Assembly (NCBI RefSeq): GCF_027942865.1
Contig: NC_134509.1
Span: 17,386,017-17,450,016, forward strand
DNA: 64,000 nucleotides
Direction of reading: 5' to 3'
Source: Odontesthes bonariensis
Lineage: Eukaryota > Chordata > Actinopteri > Atheriniformes > Atherinopsidae
Shown here: piece by piece, positions 1 to 11,177 of the stretch
Layout of the letters: every line of letters begins with the position of its first letter
Position numbering within the stretch: position 1 is the first letter of the stretch
Program-made: the position numbers and the translations under genes
The notes under the pieces: generated by a model
What the model saw: only the letters and a program-made list of their open reading frames with translations
The model's database searches: none
Told to the model about the DNA's origin: nothing

Positions 1-116
1 AAGGGCACATCTCTTACATATTGAACTTCGCTGGCTTCCCCAATCAAATTCAATCCACTAATGCTGCGGACAGAGTCATCTAAAATCAGTCAGACAGCCT
101 TATGCTCCTTCTCAGG

Positions 117-560
117 CTATGTACACACGTAGCCGGGTATTTTTAAAACCGAATGTTTCCCCCCCCCCCATCCGTTTATAAAATAATTTGTATCCACATT
201 ACCTCGTTTTCGAAAAAAAAACCCTTCCACACATAACCGAACATGTGCGTTTTCACCTGTCTTGACAACCCAAATGCATTTGCTGTTTTGCGCAATCTGC
301 CCTCGTCAGCTAAATAATAAAGTGTGCACGCAACTTTTTTGAGCACACTGACAGGTGATCGCATGACAGTGGACTGCCCCTCGATATGAGGACGTAATAA
401 TTCCGACAGTGACAGGAGTGAGGAGTACGACTTGGGCGTGTAAAAGGCAGTAAACCGCGCCTGCACAATAATAACCACCACAGTGTTCCTCCCGGGAATC
501 TTATCTGGTGTGTCCGTCCTGACAAACAAGGCAGTTTCAATCCAGACTGCTCTCATTCAT
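117..560 (-). mobile_element. Remnant of a PIF/Harbinger-type transposon with a transposase fragment
   Basis: A reverse-strand reading frame (556 down to 176) contains a stretch resembling the N-terminal part of fish HARBI1/ALP1-like transposases: a segment beginning LLSLSELLRPHIEG, then MRSPVSVLKKVA, TLYYLADEGRLRKTANAFG and LSRQ. This is the helix-turn-helix that normally precedes the DDE catalytic domain. After LSRQ the frame loses resemblance, so the catalytic part is missing. Beyond it (about 117-240) lies a C-run and A/T-rich sequence that looks like the end region of a familiar fish DNA element. The opposite end was not found, so the boundaries are approximate. The family call rests on recognised motifs, not on a search. 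Confidence 0.55.
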
Positions 561-599
561 GATTCCACGGTGGTGAAAATGAGCTTTTAAATGCTATCA

Positions 600-865
600 G
601 AGCAGAGCATCCCACTCTCCCTGTAAGAATCTCTTGAACACTCATCTCCTCCACGGATACCTCTTCACCCAACACCTCTAACACACTATTTACTTACACT
701 CCTGCACGCACTCTGTATGGTTGAACCACTTGTTCTCGGTCATTAAATGGATATAAACTGATTTAGCACTTAATGTTTCTTACTGCACTGACGCCTCGGG
801 GTTGTTTGTCACCCATATGTCGCTTTGGATAAAAGCTTGTTCTGAATGTAAATGCCATGAAGTGG
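600..865 (+). repeat. Old fish retroposon tail (gtcgctttggataaaagc motif)
   Basis: The stretch ends with tgtcgctttggataaaagct (819-838) followed by a run resembling 'tgaatgtaaatgcc'. In fish genomes this marks the 3' end of a very common retroposed repeat, whose usual form is 'gtcgctttggataaaagcgtctgctaaatg'. The upstream part is too diverged to place, and no target duplication was found. Confidence 0.4.
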
Positions 866-1327
866 TTAACAGACACATTGGTCACATAAACGTCCCATCA
901 GAATATTAGATATACTCATACAAATGGCAAAATGGCTACTTTTAGTTGTAAAACACGCACATTTCACTTTAATGTAAAATTATTCAGGTGTTCTGGAAGA
1001 ACTCGTTTGGTAATTACAGGACATATTCTTAGGGATGTTATTACAGACCAGGGGCCTCATGTACAAAGACTTGGGTGGATTTCCTACTGAAACATGGCGT
1101 ACGCTCAAACCCAAATGACCTCCAATGTCGGATGTATGAATCTGTGCGCACGCATCAATCCAAGCACATTTCCTTCATACATCCCAATCAACGTGGAACT
1201 GAGCGCACATGTCGGAGCACCCGACTTCTCCCTGTCCACGCCCCTACTTAAATATGCAAATCATATTTGAATGAGCCCTGCACCTGCGATTCCCCTCTGT
1301 GTACGGTCAGAAAACAAAGAAAAAAGA

Positions 1328-1707
1328 ATGAATAAGACGGGAAAAAGAAGAACTTCACAGAAAGCGAGATATCGGTGCGGGCGGGCAAAAATGTGTTCTT
1401 TGGCACACTGTCCTCCGGCAAACACAAGAAGAGTGGGTGGGAGAGCCTGAGGCTGTCAATGCTGGGGGGTCAGAGAAGCGCACAAGCAGAGGTGAAGAAG
1501 AAGTGGTCCAACATTAAGGTGGATGTGAAGCAGAGACTGGCTGCCCACCGCCGCAGTGTGGCCAAAACAGTCGGGTGGGGGGGTGACCGACTTTGTTTGA
1601 ACAGAGAGTCGGGGCAACTATGGGTGACACTGCTTTCTCTGGGGTGGTGGGAGCACATGTGGGTGACTCTGATTACCCCCGGGGTAAATACTGATGTTTT
1701 TGTGTAA
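1328..1707 (+). pseudogene. Harbinger Myb/SANT-like DNA-binding gene remnant
   Basis: An ATG at 1328 opens a basic N-terminus (NKTGKRRTSQKARYR). After a frameshift near 1375 the reading continues with NVFFGTLSSG, then SGWESL, EVKKKWSNIKVDVKQRLAAH and RRSV. The series F-G-x-L-S-S-G followed by KKWSxIKxDxKxR is the signature of the NAIF1-type Myb/SANT-like domain encoded by Harbinger transposons, which helps bring the transposase to the element's ends. The frameshift and the loss of family resemblance after about 1570 mark it as broken. It lies inside the element at 1052-2899. Confidence 0.65.
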
Positions 1708-2257
1708 CTCACAACAACGTGTTCATACAGTAACGTGCAGAAGTGCGCCGGGGAAAAGGTGAGGCTGATTGAGACATTTCACACTTTACGCACGGGGTTA
1801 TTAACATTTGCCCACAGAGACGATCAGGGGCTTGTTAGAAAGATCTTAAGCTGAAGTTTAACCAGCAAGAAACTAACTTTAACCACCGACTATGATGCTG
1901 TGAAGACGGGATAGAAACTGGGGGCGCACATACTCAATGCACGTCACGGGGAATAATATTAGGACAATTACAAGAATAAAGTTACTCACCAAGAAGCCAG
2001 CCATCACGCACTGCGCCACCCTGTAAGTCTGTTCCCAACGATGCTGTTACTCAGAATGTATGAATCGTGCGTTGAACCAGGCCACCTCGCCACAATGTTG
2101 GTTAATTGCATTTACGCATCACAAATGATCTGTACATCGATCGACTGAAAATGTTTCCTGTTATCATACAAATTCATCATGTGATGGCGCTTTTATAGCA
2201 ATGTGTGCGCAGTCTATAGCTCAGATTACAAAATCGGCTCTCGCTTCAAATTGAGCT

Positions 2258-2619
2258 TTAATGTTGGCCTGTTGGGAATATGATATACGTGGCTGAGATG
2301 CGGATAATTCTGTCCCACACGGCTGGCATGGCTCGGCTCAGGGTAGACTGGCACAGTCCCAATCGGTTGGCCAGCTCCCTCTGGAATGCCCCAGTTGCTA
2401 TAGGAACCCCAGTGTGCACATCACCTGTGAGCACAGGCAGCGCATGGCTCCTCGCTGTGTTGCGCTCCAACGCCGGCCGCAGCTCTGAGAACAGTTCAGG
2501 AGGATTTCCCTCAAAACGACTAATGAGTCAGTCGCCATCATATGCCAGCTAATCCTCTCTGTTGTAGTGAACACACGCTCTCTTCGAATTGCACCATTTG
2601 CAAAGTCTTCTAGACACAT
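2258..2619 (-). pseudogene. HARBI1-like transposase remnant, N-terminal part
   Basis: Read on the reverse strand, two overlapping frames give pieces of a HARBI1-like transposase: RRERVF near 2585, then ERNTARSHALPVLT, TGAFQREL, SQ/CQSTLSRAMPAVWDRII and YIIFP. These are the order and spacing of the N-terminal helix-turn-helix region of Harbinger transposases. At least one frameshift separates the pieces. Nothing resembling the DDE catalytic core follows toward 1710, so the gene is truncated as well as frameshifted. Confidence 0.7.
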
Positions 2620-2902
2620 GGGTGTGTTAATTGTTTATCAGTATTAATTGTTCATCTATCTCAAATGTGCACATCACTGTCTGAGGACTAATTGTTTTCA
2701 CATTTATTTATTATAACAGTTTCCCAACATCAACTTAGGTGTCGCCAAAGCTGTAGAAAAGTGCGTACGCCAGCCCTGAAGTAGGCGTAAGGCACCGCAC
2801 ATTTCCACGGTCTTTTCGTTCTTGATACATCTGATCGTTGACGTGAAAAGGTGCGTACACCACTATTTTGTGCGTACGCACGCTTTGTACATGAGGCCCC
2901 AG

Positions 2903-4999
2903 GTGATGATCGGAGCGGATTAAACTTTGTATCCACTGAGGATTAAAAGGAGAGGTGAAGGAAAGAGCTGGCAACATCCAAGGCCAACCTGTTTGTGATA
3001 TTCAGCCATAAACAGCATCACACCAGTGACTGAACACAAAATACTGTAGTAGGAGTCGGATTATTTCGGTGTAGCTTCCCACATAATGTCTACTCATAAT
3101 GCTACTTGGCTGTCACACGTAAGACTTTCCCTGCAGTTGGCAGACAAATTGAATCCTATTTCATCTCTTCAGTGAGCCAGTCAGCACAGATGCACCGACT
3201 CAGAGCCAAAGACCATCAGAATGCGGTAAAATAATATTTTACATGCTGAAATGAGCTCCGCACACATTTTAACGAAGGCTGTCTTTGAAGGTTCAGATCG
3301 CATCACGGCTCTGAATAAATTGGGAAGTTGTTTTTTAATTTCTTTCTGTTGTTGAAAGTCTTACATGTATGGAAATGAAGGAAAAATCCCACATATCAGA
3401 AACATTGGGTTACATTTGATCAGGTCAGAGGCTGTCGAGCAGGTTCAGGGTTCTCATAAAGCCACTGTGAAACCTATTCTATCTATCGTTGTACATGTCT
3501 CTACATTGCATGTCAAAATCTTTAGAGTGTTTTGTTTGTTTTAATTAAATTCATTCTCCATACCTGCTTTATCCTGTTCAGGACCCCCTGAGGCGTCACC
3601 AGCTCAGTTGCCGGGCTGTTTTTATGTTCAAAATGTAGAATATATTGCCCAAAAGTATCCTGCTAATACTTTTAAATATTGAATAATTCCACACTCGAAT
3701 GATCAATTGATAACATTTCAGACTTAATGAAAGGAGTGAAGTGGAATCTGACCTTTAAAAAGCAGCCAGTGTTGGCTTTTACAAGAAAATACGTTTAAAA
3801 GAAATTTGATCGTGAAAGTGATCTTTATTGACGGTAATGTGTTAAACTTAAAGTACATGTCTGTTTCCATAAGCAGAAGAGGAATAAACCATTTCATTTG
3901 CCTCTTTGAACCTCTTAACTTGCTCAGCTTCTGGTGAAAAGCTGTAAAACTCTATAAAAATGTAAGTTGATGAATAATTTACCCTTCTTCATATCATATT
4001 CACATGTTCATCTTTCAAAAGAGGGGAAAAAAATGTAGATTTCAAAGTTTTTGAAAATATGGTTTAGCTAATAAGGAATGATTCGTGTGAACACAGTCAA
4101 ATCAGGAAGCTGGAATTATCTTTCTTAGGCAGCAATAAAGATAAATGTCTGCCTTACTGACCAGTTGACTACACGTCTGTGCAGAGCATGAGAGTCGGCA
4201 GCAGCCAACACGTCTGCATGCATCTGATTGGCTCATAGTTGATGGTAAGGCGTGTACCTGGTGTGAGATACGGCTGACTGCGCTGCTCTGTTTTAACTCC
4301 ACAGCTGAGAACAGACACGACCGACATTCAGATTCACTTTCATGCCTGCTTAGAATATCAGCTCCAACCATAAACTAGTTAAATATTTATACAACAGCAA
4401 GTGTGAAGAGTGCAACACTTCCTGCTAAAGCGGGCATCATTTGGTCCGTATGAACATATGAACTCTTCACTGTTGCACACTTTGTTATTTGACTACACAG
4501 TTCACGCAGCCTTTCCTGGTATTACACAAGTCCTGCACTTCTTTGTATTCGTGTTGCAGCTCACTTGTTTTTAAAGGGCCTGAGTTTCAGCATCTGCCCA
4601 TGTGACATTTGTTGTGTCATAAAAGTATCTGCTCTGTTTACCAGCACCTCCCAATGTTACACCAGACTTGCTCTTAGTTTGCTGCCCCCCCCCCCCCAAC
4701 ATGATGCCCTGCGATCATAATTTCTGACAAATTCTCCTTTACTTCTCTTGCTTCACTCTGACAAAATCATCTAATGAGGACAAACTATTCATTAGTTCAG
4801 TATTTTTGAAGTAATTAAATCGTTTTTTTTCGTGGATGTTTTTTTTATTTTTTTAAACCCCTGGTTAACTGCACCAGGCATTAAATGTATAAACTCGGGT
4901 TGATGCAAACAAGTTTACAAAAAAAAAGCCCCTTTCAGATAATACTGTGTATACAAGTGACAAGTAAATTCCCTTTCTCGCCGCTCAAAAAAAGATTGA
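2903..4999. other. Intergenic stretch, no gene seen
   Basis: No exon with a family match was recognised. A short piece near 3555-3605 (ctgctttatcctgttcagga) resembles the beginning of a common fish repeat, another fragment of which lies near 55.7 kb. There is a C-run at about 4686 and several A/T runs. If mnd1 exons exist here, they were not found. Confidence 0.4.
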
Positions 5000-5072
5000 T
5001 GGACTGACAACTGGAGGGGTGGCAGTCCACCTCCTTGCCACAGCTTAGGTGCCCTTGAGCAAAGCACCCTTA

Positions 5073-5759
5073 AGGCTCTAGCATGGTTGCCGTGTCTGCT
5101 AGCGCGAGCGGTGTTGATGACGTCACGATTTCGTGCCGGCTATGTATAATCACAGATTCTATGGCGCTGGTCGATGCGCCAGTAGTTGCAATTTTCTCCG
5201 TCACAGAGGTGGCGCTGCTACGTGAAGGTTAGCGCTAACTACTCTACAACGAAGAAAGTCGAGAAGAAAACAATGCCGCTGTCAAGAGCAGGGATACTGT
5301 CATTAATGATACTGCTGCAGTATCTAGATATTTTTAACTTTTTAATTCAGTTAAAAGAGGTGAAGGTCTGAAGCCCCCGGCATCACCACTTTGAGTCTCT
5401 GCCCTCTTCTTTGCCTTCACGTATTTGTCCCGTAGCTTCTTCCACACATTCTTACAGAACTCTCCCTCTTTCCCCAAAGTTCTGCCAATATCTGTGCACC
5501 AGTTTTGGGAGTTTACGTGCTCCCTGTGCTGTTTCACTGCAGTTTCGTACAGGTGCTGTACAAACGCACCTCCTCACTGAGCCTGGTCTCAAATTGTTCC
5601 ATCCGGTTCGTCGTTCTCGGCGCAGCCAAGTTACAAAAATCGACTGGTGCACGACAACGCGCTGCGCCGTCTTTTCATGGCAAGTGCCATGCCTGAAACG
5701 TCATTTCGACGTCACGGGCCACCACCGCCGTGAGCGACGCGTCGACTATAATTCCGCCT
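5073..5759. mobile_element. Harbinger-like non-autonomous element carrying a MADF-domain remnant
   Basis: The insertion interrupts the repeat at 5000-5935 and is flanked on both sides by TTA (5070-5072 and 5760-5762), the 3-bp target preferred by many PIF/Harbinger elements. Removing it restores the continuous host repeat. The ends begin AGGC on each side, but the inverted repeat is weak beyond that, so the superfamily call leans on the TTA duplication and the MADF remnant inside. Confidence 0.6.
5334..5652 (-). pseudogene. MADF-domain gene remnant
   Basis: The reverse strand shows HREHVNSQNWCTDIGRTLG followed by CKNVWKKLRDKYVKAKKR and then a G/P-rich linker. W-x2-I-x3-LG and C-x3-WK-x-LRDKY are the core of MADF (Myb/SANT-like) domains. 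The N-terminal part sits in another frame (5452-5652, CTAPVRNCSETAQ), so there is a frameshift. Such genes accompany the transposase gene in Harbinger transposons. No transposase is present here. Confidence 0.6.
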
Positions 5760-5935
5760 TTACCCCCGGGCGCTGTTATTGGCTACCCACCACTCCAGTG
5801 TGTGGCATCCGTCTCAATGAGTGTGTGACCGTGTGTATGTGTGTTCCACAGGTGCCAACCTGGATGGGTCAAATGCGGAGGAGTAATGTCGTGTTAACAT
5901 TCGTGTGTACATGAAAATAAATTAATCTTAATTTG

Positions 5936-8720
5936 ACATATGATCAGTTGATAACAGCTATGGTGTTACTGGCCTGTTACTCGAGTTAAAAGGAAAGAAA
6001 AAAAACTGACTCTTGAACAAGCTTAAACTTGTAGAATAGGGTATTTTCAGCTGCTCTCATCCACTGCATGTTTGGCAGGCTAATATGTATTGTGTGGTGC
6101 TGCAGCTTCGTTTCTTGCCTAGTGCTGTGACATCTGAGAAAACTGTCTGTAAAGACTCCAAAGCCTAAATTTTAATTATCCTTTAATTACCCGTTATGTA
6201 TAAAACCTAAGATTACACTTTAAATGTGGAGTCATTTTAGACACAGTCACTCTGTGTCCTCATGTGATGACTTTATACTTCACTTGATTCACCACCAATC
6301 TCACATGAACGGCAGCGAATGTTTCACTGTCACAGGCACGTCTGAAGGAAGTGCGAGGAACAGTGACTGTATGTCGTCACTTTAACAGATTTATTAAACG
6401 ATTAATGTGACGTGCTTCGTGTCTGAAAAGGGATGGAATTCATTTCCTCTTATTCCAGGGAGGAGGAAGAGTCAAACTGGTGCTATCTTAGAAAAATGAC
6501 TCTCACCTCAAACACAAAGAATTGGATATTAACAAACTGTACTCCTTTTAATTTTTTACATTTAGATGAATATGATCTGTTTTTTTTTTATTTTTTTTTA
6601 TGGATATTTGTTAATTATCCCAATATTTATATTATCATTAGACGTGAAAGATCTAATCACAAATGCACATGACGCAACCAGATTCAAGAGATAACAGTTT
6701 GAGAAAGAAGGAGCATGCTTTGTCTTTGTTTTCTCCCAACCATCTGTCTCCACATGCCTAAAGGTCTAAACCAACCCCCCCGAGAAAGAAAGTCTCTCTC
6801 ACACACACACACAACACGATAACCATCTCCCCTTCGTGAAGACGCTGAGAGGCGTGTGTGCAGCTCTGTGCTGAGTGTATCACATTATGTTATGGCTTCT
6901 GCAAAGGAATTCTGCCTGAACTTGCAGTGTGAGCTCAGGCCATCAGCAAAGTTCTCACACACATCTTCAATGTATTCCAGGACTCGCAGTGAAACGGATA
7001 TATATATATATATATAAGTCCTTATCCAAATTCAATAAACATGTGATTTCAAAAGCTGTCAGTCAGTAAGTACAAAAAATATCTCCAAGTAGCGGACAAA
7101 GACGCAGTCTTGTTATTCAGTGCATGTTTGGCAATGGTTGCCACACCCACAGATAGGCGTTGTCGTGGCAGCAAGTGGCATTCAGACCATCAAATTGTCT
7201 CTAAAAAGGTTTTGGGTTTGATTTACAGCGTTGATTCACTTATTTTATCACTCGTGTGTAAGAGCACAGTCCCTGTCTCTGTAATTAGAAATAGAAAAAT
7301 CTAGAAGATGTGCCAATTCTAGAGTGGAGGTAAAGTATTTTGAATTCGCCAGGTTGAAACTGTTGACAATAGTTGCCACACCCATAGTTACCAATAAGCT
7401 GCTGAAAGCTGTTGTAGTAACAGGGGGGATTAAAAACCAGCAAAGGACAAATGAATCACAGCAACTAATGTACACTGATAATCATATCAGAGAGCAATCT
7501 TAAAAATACAGTTTAGTCAATTATGAATGGGTTTGGATGTTATCCAAACTTTTGAAGGCATCTTTGATTACTTTTATATAGAACCACCATGTATTACACT
7601 GAAGCTTTGTTTATTGCTCCATATGTAAAGAACAATACTGTTTATCCTATTGTTTTTTGTAGATTACATGGCTTCTCTCAGCATTTATGGTGCCTCTTTA
7701 ACAGTCTGTCAGTGACAACAGATGAAAATTAGGCCAACTTTATTTTTTTATTGGCCAGATTTGAAGGGAGGAAAAAAAGACCTTAGACCGAAGAGCAAAA
7801 AAAAAAGAGAGGGTCATAATGTCAGTGGACCATGACAGTTGGTATTGTTGGTACACCGGGCTTCATTGGTAAATTATCAACAGAAAACCTGAAATGAGAG
7901 TTGGGATGGTTCCCACCTACATGTGACCTGTTATATATCTAAACAGAGGAGTTCTGAATTAATCTGAAATTCATCTGAATTTATAAATCCGTGTTTTCGG
8001 TCACTAAAATAGTCATTATAGATAGCTCTGTCCATTTGATGGAGTCCATCGTTCATTTTTATTTCAGATTTCTAAAGTCAGAATGATCTTTTGAAACTGG
8101 CATCAAGGGAAGAGTAGACTTACATGTGCACTTAAATTAAAAAAAAAAGCCTTCCACATATGCCTTTTAAGGGGGCAGGGAGGTTCAAAACTGATGCACC
8201 ACTGATACAGCACTGAGCCAGCAGGGGAGGTAATACCAGAGGTGAAACGGGTTGTGTGTGGAAGGGAAAGCTGACATTGTGGAAATCACCAATCTTACCA
8301 ACAACAAAATCTTCACTCAGGTGATTCTGCAACGCCGGCTTGATGTAGGCGCACACTGATGCAGCGCTGAGCCGCTTCCGTCTGGCATGCGTTAATTACC
8401 ACAGAGGAATGGCAGCGGGGTTAAGGAGAACATCTTCTTTGGTAGATGAGTCGCAAACTATTTATTAAAAAAGGGCTTTAGAGTAAAACACCAATACTTT
8501 TCACCGGCTGGCTGTAAGACCACTACAAATAATGAAGCTGTTTTTTGGCTGTTAATACTTTTCAGTCCTCTTTCAAGTCTTTTTTTTCAATTTTTTTTTT
8601 TTTTTTTGCAGTTGCCAAAAGCACATCTGTGCCTAATGCCAGATTCTGGGTAAATGTTAAATAAATGGAGAAATAGGTGGATTTCATGTAACATCCTGAT
8701 CATGAGTTTTGTCTTTGCAG
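5936..8720. other. Intergenic or mnd1 upstream introns; no exon recognised
   Basis: The stretch is A/T-rich with simple repeats: a (TA)n run at 6998-7016, short CA and T runs, and a poly-T tract at 8597-8608. Two similar segments containing 'gttgccacaccca' (about 7126-7156 and 7362-7392) form a short direct repeat. A T-tract plus CAG at 8609 followed by a GTAAAT at about 8650 mimics an exon, but none of its frames reads like MND1. Confidence 0.4.
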
Positions 8721-10501
8721 GAAAGTCGAATGTCGTAGCAAAAGATGCTGTTTCCAGGTGGACGGGTAGGTCATTTTTATTGATTTATATATTTGAATTC
8801 AAGCTGCAAGAATTTATCAGTTAATGACACTTTTTTTTTTTTTGTTCTTTAACAAAATGTCGTGGCCTCAGCTTCTCATTTAAAAGGGAAATTCTTCTAT
8901 GCGTTTAGGGATGTTGGTTAAAAGCACGAAATGAAAAGCTTAATGTGTGAATGATATGTGTTAAAGCTGATGTTCAGTCGCAGTCCCACTCTGTAACACA
9001 GCTATAGTGAAAACACTAAGAGGGATTGAAAAATCAGCAGGAATGACGGTGACCATGACTCGGGTGGAAATTCAAGAACTGAAAGATCTCTCAGGTGTCA
9101 GTACTCGGGCCCTCTGAGGCATTTCTTGACCTGAGTGTGGACACAGCCGTACTTTGGGGGTAAACGGGAGATACTGAGGTCTTTGGACTGTTCAGGTCAA
9201 GATAACTGCCGGCTACTTAACAAAGTCGTGCCGCTTTAAGTAACTGTGAGTCATAACTGCCACTTTCACTACCTGCAGTTCCTACTCTCTGTGGTGGGCA
9301 GTTTTCTTTTTTAACCTCAGGCTCAGACTGTGCTGTTCTGACTGTTCGGCAGCTCTTGTAGCCAAACACTCATCAGCACAGCAAAACCAACTCCTCTGGG
9401 CTTGTTTGAAGAACTCTCTGCATCTCTGCTACCTTTTTAATCTATCGATTTATATGTTTTATCAGAATCCGGCAGATTTACAATAAAGGCCATAATGAAC
9501 TGTTTGTAGCCGCCGTCGGGTTACTGCTTGAAACTGCTGTTCAACTCGACCGTAGCGTTGTAGCAACACTGAGACACACCCACACAAGCCCTGACACATT
9601 TCATCACCAGTTTCACCATGAAAGTAGTGCAACGATCCAACAGGACTGGAGTAAAGTAAATTAGTAATAGTGTGATTCAGCTTTTTTTTTTTTTATTGGC
9701 TTAAGCTCCAGATAAGACGGGTGATTCACCTACGTTATAAACTGGTGACACTGTTCAGCTTGACTTATGAATGGCCTCAAATGTATTTCTTACACTTATT
9801 ACACATTTTCTTTATAACTCAGGAAAAAAGAAACTTCTATTAAAGAATGTCTTCTTTTTAATGGCTACATAAATACGGTAGTCTGATAGTTAGTGTATTC
9901 TTGTCCTTAATGACTCCTTTGGGACTGTGCTTGTATGATAATAATTTATTTTCATGTTAGACTACCAGAGTAAATGTAACATTTAAAAAAAAGAAAAAAG
10001 CTGATTTAAGGACATTCTACCACAGTGCTAGAAAAGTTCACCCAAAGCCTAAATATATAAAGTGGAGACGATAAGGGAAATCTGCACTTGTGCCATCTGT
10101 CTGTATCTGATTGTAGTACCGTGAGCTCAGAGTCGCTGAACTTTGCGAAGACTAATCGGATGAATACCCCTAACTACCTAATTGATTTATTTTCCGGGTG
10201 CTCTTGATCCTAACTGTATGCTCTTATTAGGAAATAATAATCAGCCAGAATAACTCGACTTTGACCACCTAAAGAATCAGAGGCTTCACAATAAGAGCCG
10301 ATGGGTTCGGTTGAGCCTCAATGCCCAGGACTGTTCTGCTTGTCTTCTATGACTGACTTTATCGTAAATAATGGCTTTTAATGTCTATTTTCAGACAATG
10401 TGTTTGCCATCAAGTCCTGGACGAAGAAGAAGTTCTCCTTCGATGACGGCCGCATTAATAAAGCCTTCGGCATACCTGAAGACTTTGACTATATGGACTG
10501 A
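8721..10501 (+). CDS. mnd1: Meiotic nuclear division protein 1, last two coding exons (partial)
   Basis: Two exons are seen: 8721-8765 (cag|GA...ACG G|gtaggt) and 10395-10501 (tttcag|AC AAT...TGA). Joined in phase they encode KSNVVAKDAVSRWTDN, then FAIKSWTKKKFSFDD and FGIPEDFDYMD at the C-terminus. This matches the MND1 C-terminus, where vertebrates end in FGIPEDFDYID. MND1 pairs with HOP2 (PSMC3IP) in the nucleus; the complex stimulates the DMC1 and RAD51 recombinases during meiotic strand exchange. The segment seen is the C-terminal helical part; the winged-helix and coiled-coil exons are not in the recognisable sequence upstream and probably lie before the window or in unrecognised short exons. 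The neighbour tmem131l, in the same orientation, matches the MND1-TMEM131L order of tetrapods, which supports the call. Confidence 0.93.
8766..10394. other. mnd1 last intron
   Basis: It runs from gtaggt to ttttcag. It contains T-runs at 8830-8842 and 9684-9695 and no recognisable repeat or exon. Confidence 0.8.
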
Positions 10502-11171
10502 GTAAGAACTTTTTTTATGGAGGCACAAACAGAAATATGTGTGTGTTGAAGTGTCTGTTTGAAAACTACTCCCTGGTCTCTGCATTTCTTGTTACTGTTT
10601 CCTGTGTTTAAATGGAAACTGAATGCACCGCCTGAGGTGGGATTGCAGTGATTTTGTTGTGCCAGATGGACTTTATCAGTGGATATGTTGCTGAGGTGCA
10701 ACCGGAGAAGAGAGTGAGCCAACCATTAGTGGGTGGGAGGGGGTGAAGGGGGCTCTGTGATAAACACAAGTGAGCGGCCTGACTTCTTGGACACCTGTTG
10801 GCATGAAAACTGAGAGGTCCAAGCTGATGATGGAAAGGAATCAACGCTCACTGCATCTGTATTTCAAACGGTTGCATTTATATGTCCTAAACAGATGGAT
10901 CGGGATCGAATACTTGGACACCTTCCTCTGGGTTTTCCCTTAATTTATTTTCCAATAATCTGTGATGTTGATTTAGTGAAAGTGCACTTGGACTAAAGGC
11001 AGAAAACAGTATGCATGTTCCATGTTTAGGAAATGTTATGTCCACTGTTGTATGTATTTATTTTAAAGGTGCATGTAATGTCCGTTTAACCTGTTTTTTT
11101 TGTTTTTTTTTAAATACAAATTAAAAGAGCCTCACAGTTTAACAGGTCTGTTTGGAGTTGTAGTGATTCTG

Positions 11172-11177
11172 AATAAA
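11172..11177 (+). terminator. mnd1: Polyadenylation signal of mnd1
   Basis: AATAAA sits about 670 bases after the mnd1 stop codon, in an A/T-rich 3' UTR (10502 to about 11200) with T-rich stretches around it. It is the first canonical hexamer after the stop in the region read. Other A-rich motifs exist, so alternative ends are possible. Confidence 0.55.

Larger units (their letters stand above)
1052..2899. mobile_element. PIF/Harbinger transposon, full-length ends, internally deleted
   Basis: Both ends carry a perfect 17-bp terminal inverted repeat, GGGCCTCATGTACAAAG at 1052-1068 and its reverse complement at 2883-2899. They are flanked by a 3-bp duplication CAG (1049-1051 and 2900-2902), a target size typical of PIF/Harbinger. 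Subterminal gcgtacgc motifs occur just inside both ends (near 1100, 2765 and 2875). The interior has the classic two-gene layout: a Myb/SANT-like gene remnant on the + strand and a HARBI1-like transposase remnant on the - strand. The transposase's catalytic part is absent, so this copy cannot move by itself. Confidence 0.85.
5000..5935 (+). repeat. Fish interspersed repeat (SINE-like), split by a transposon
   Basis: The left piece (about 5000-5072) carries gtggcagtccacctccttgc and gtgcccttgagcaaagcacc. The right piece (5760-5935) carries cccgggcgctgtt, ccaacctggatgggtcaaatg and the terminal aaaataaattaatctta. Joined, they give the order of a repeat common in percomorph fish. A second partial copy of the right piece lies at 47294-47485. 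The 687 bases between are a separate insertion. The exact family name cannot be given from sequence reading alone. Confidence 0.6.

Noticed and set aside
8610..8649. A candidate small mnd1 exon between a poly-T/CAG acceptor and GTAAAT
   Set aside because: None of its three frames resembles MND1, and the phase cannot be tested without its neighbours.
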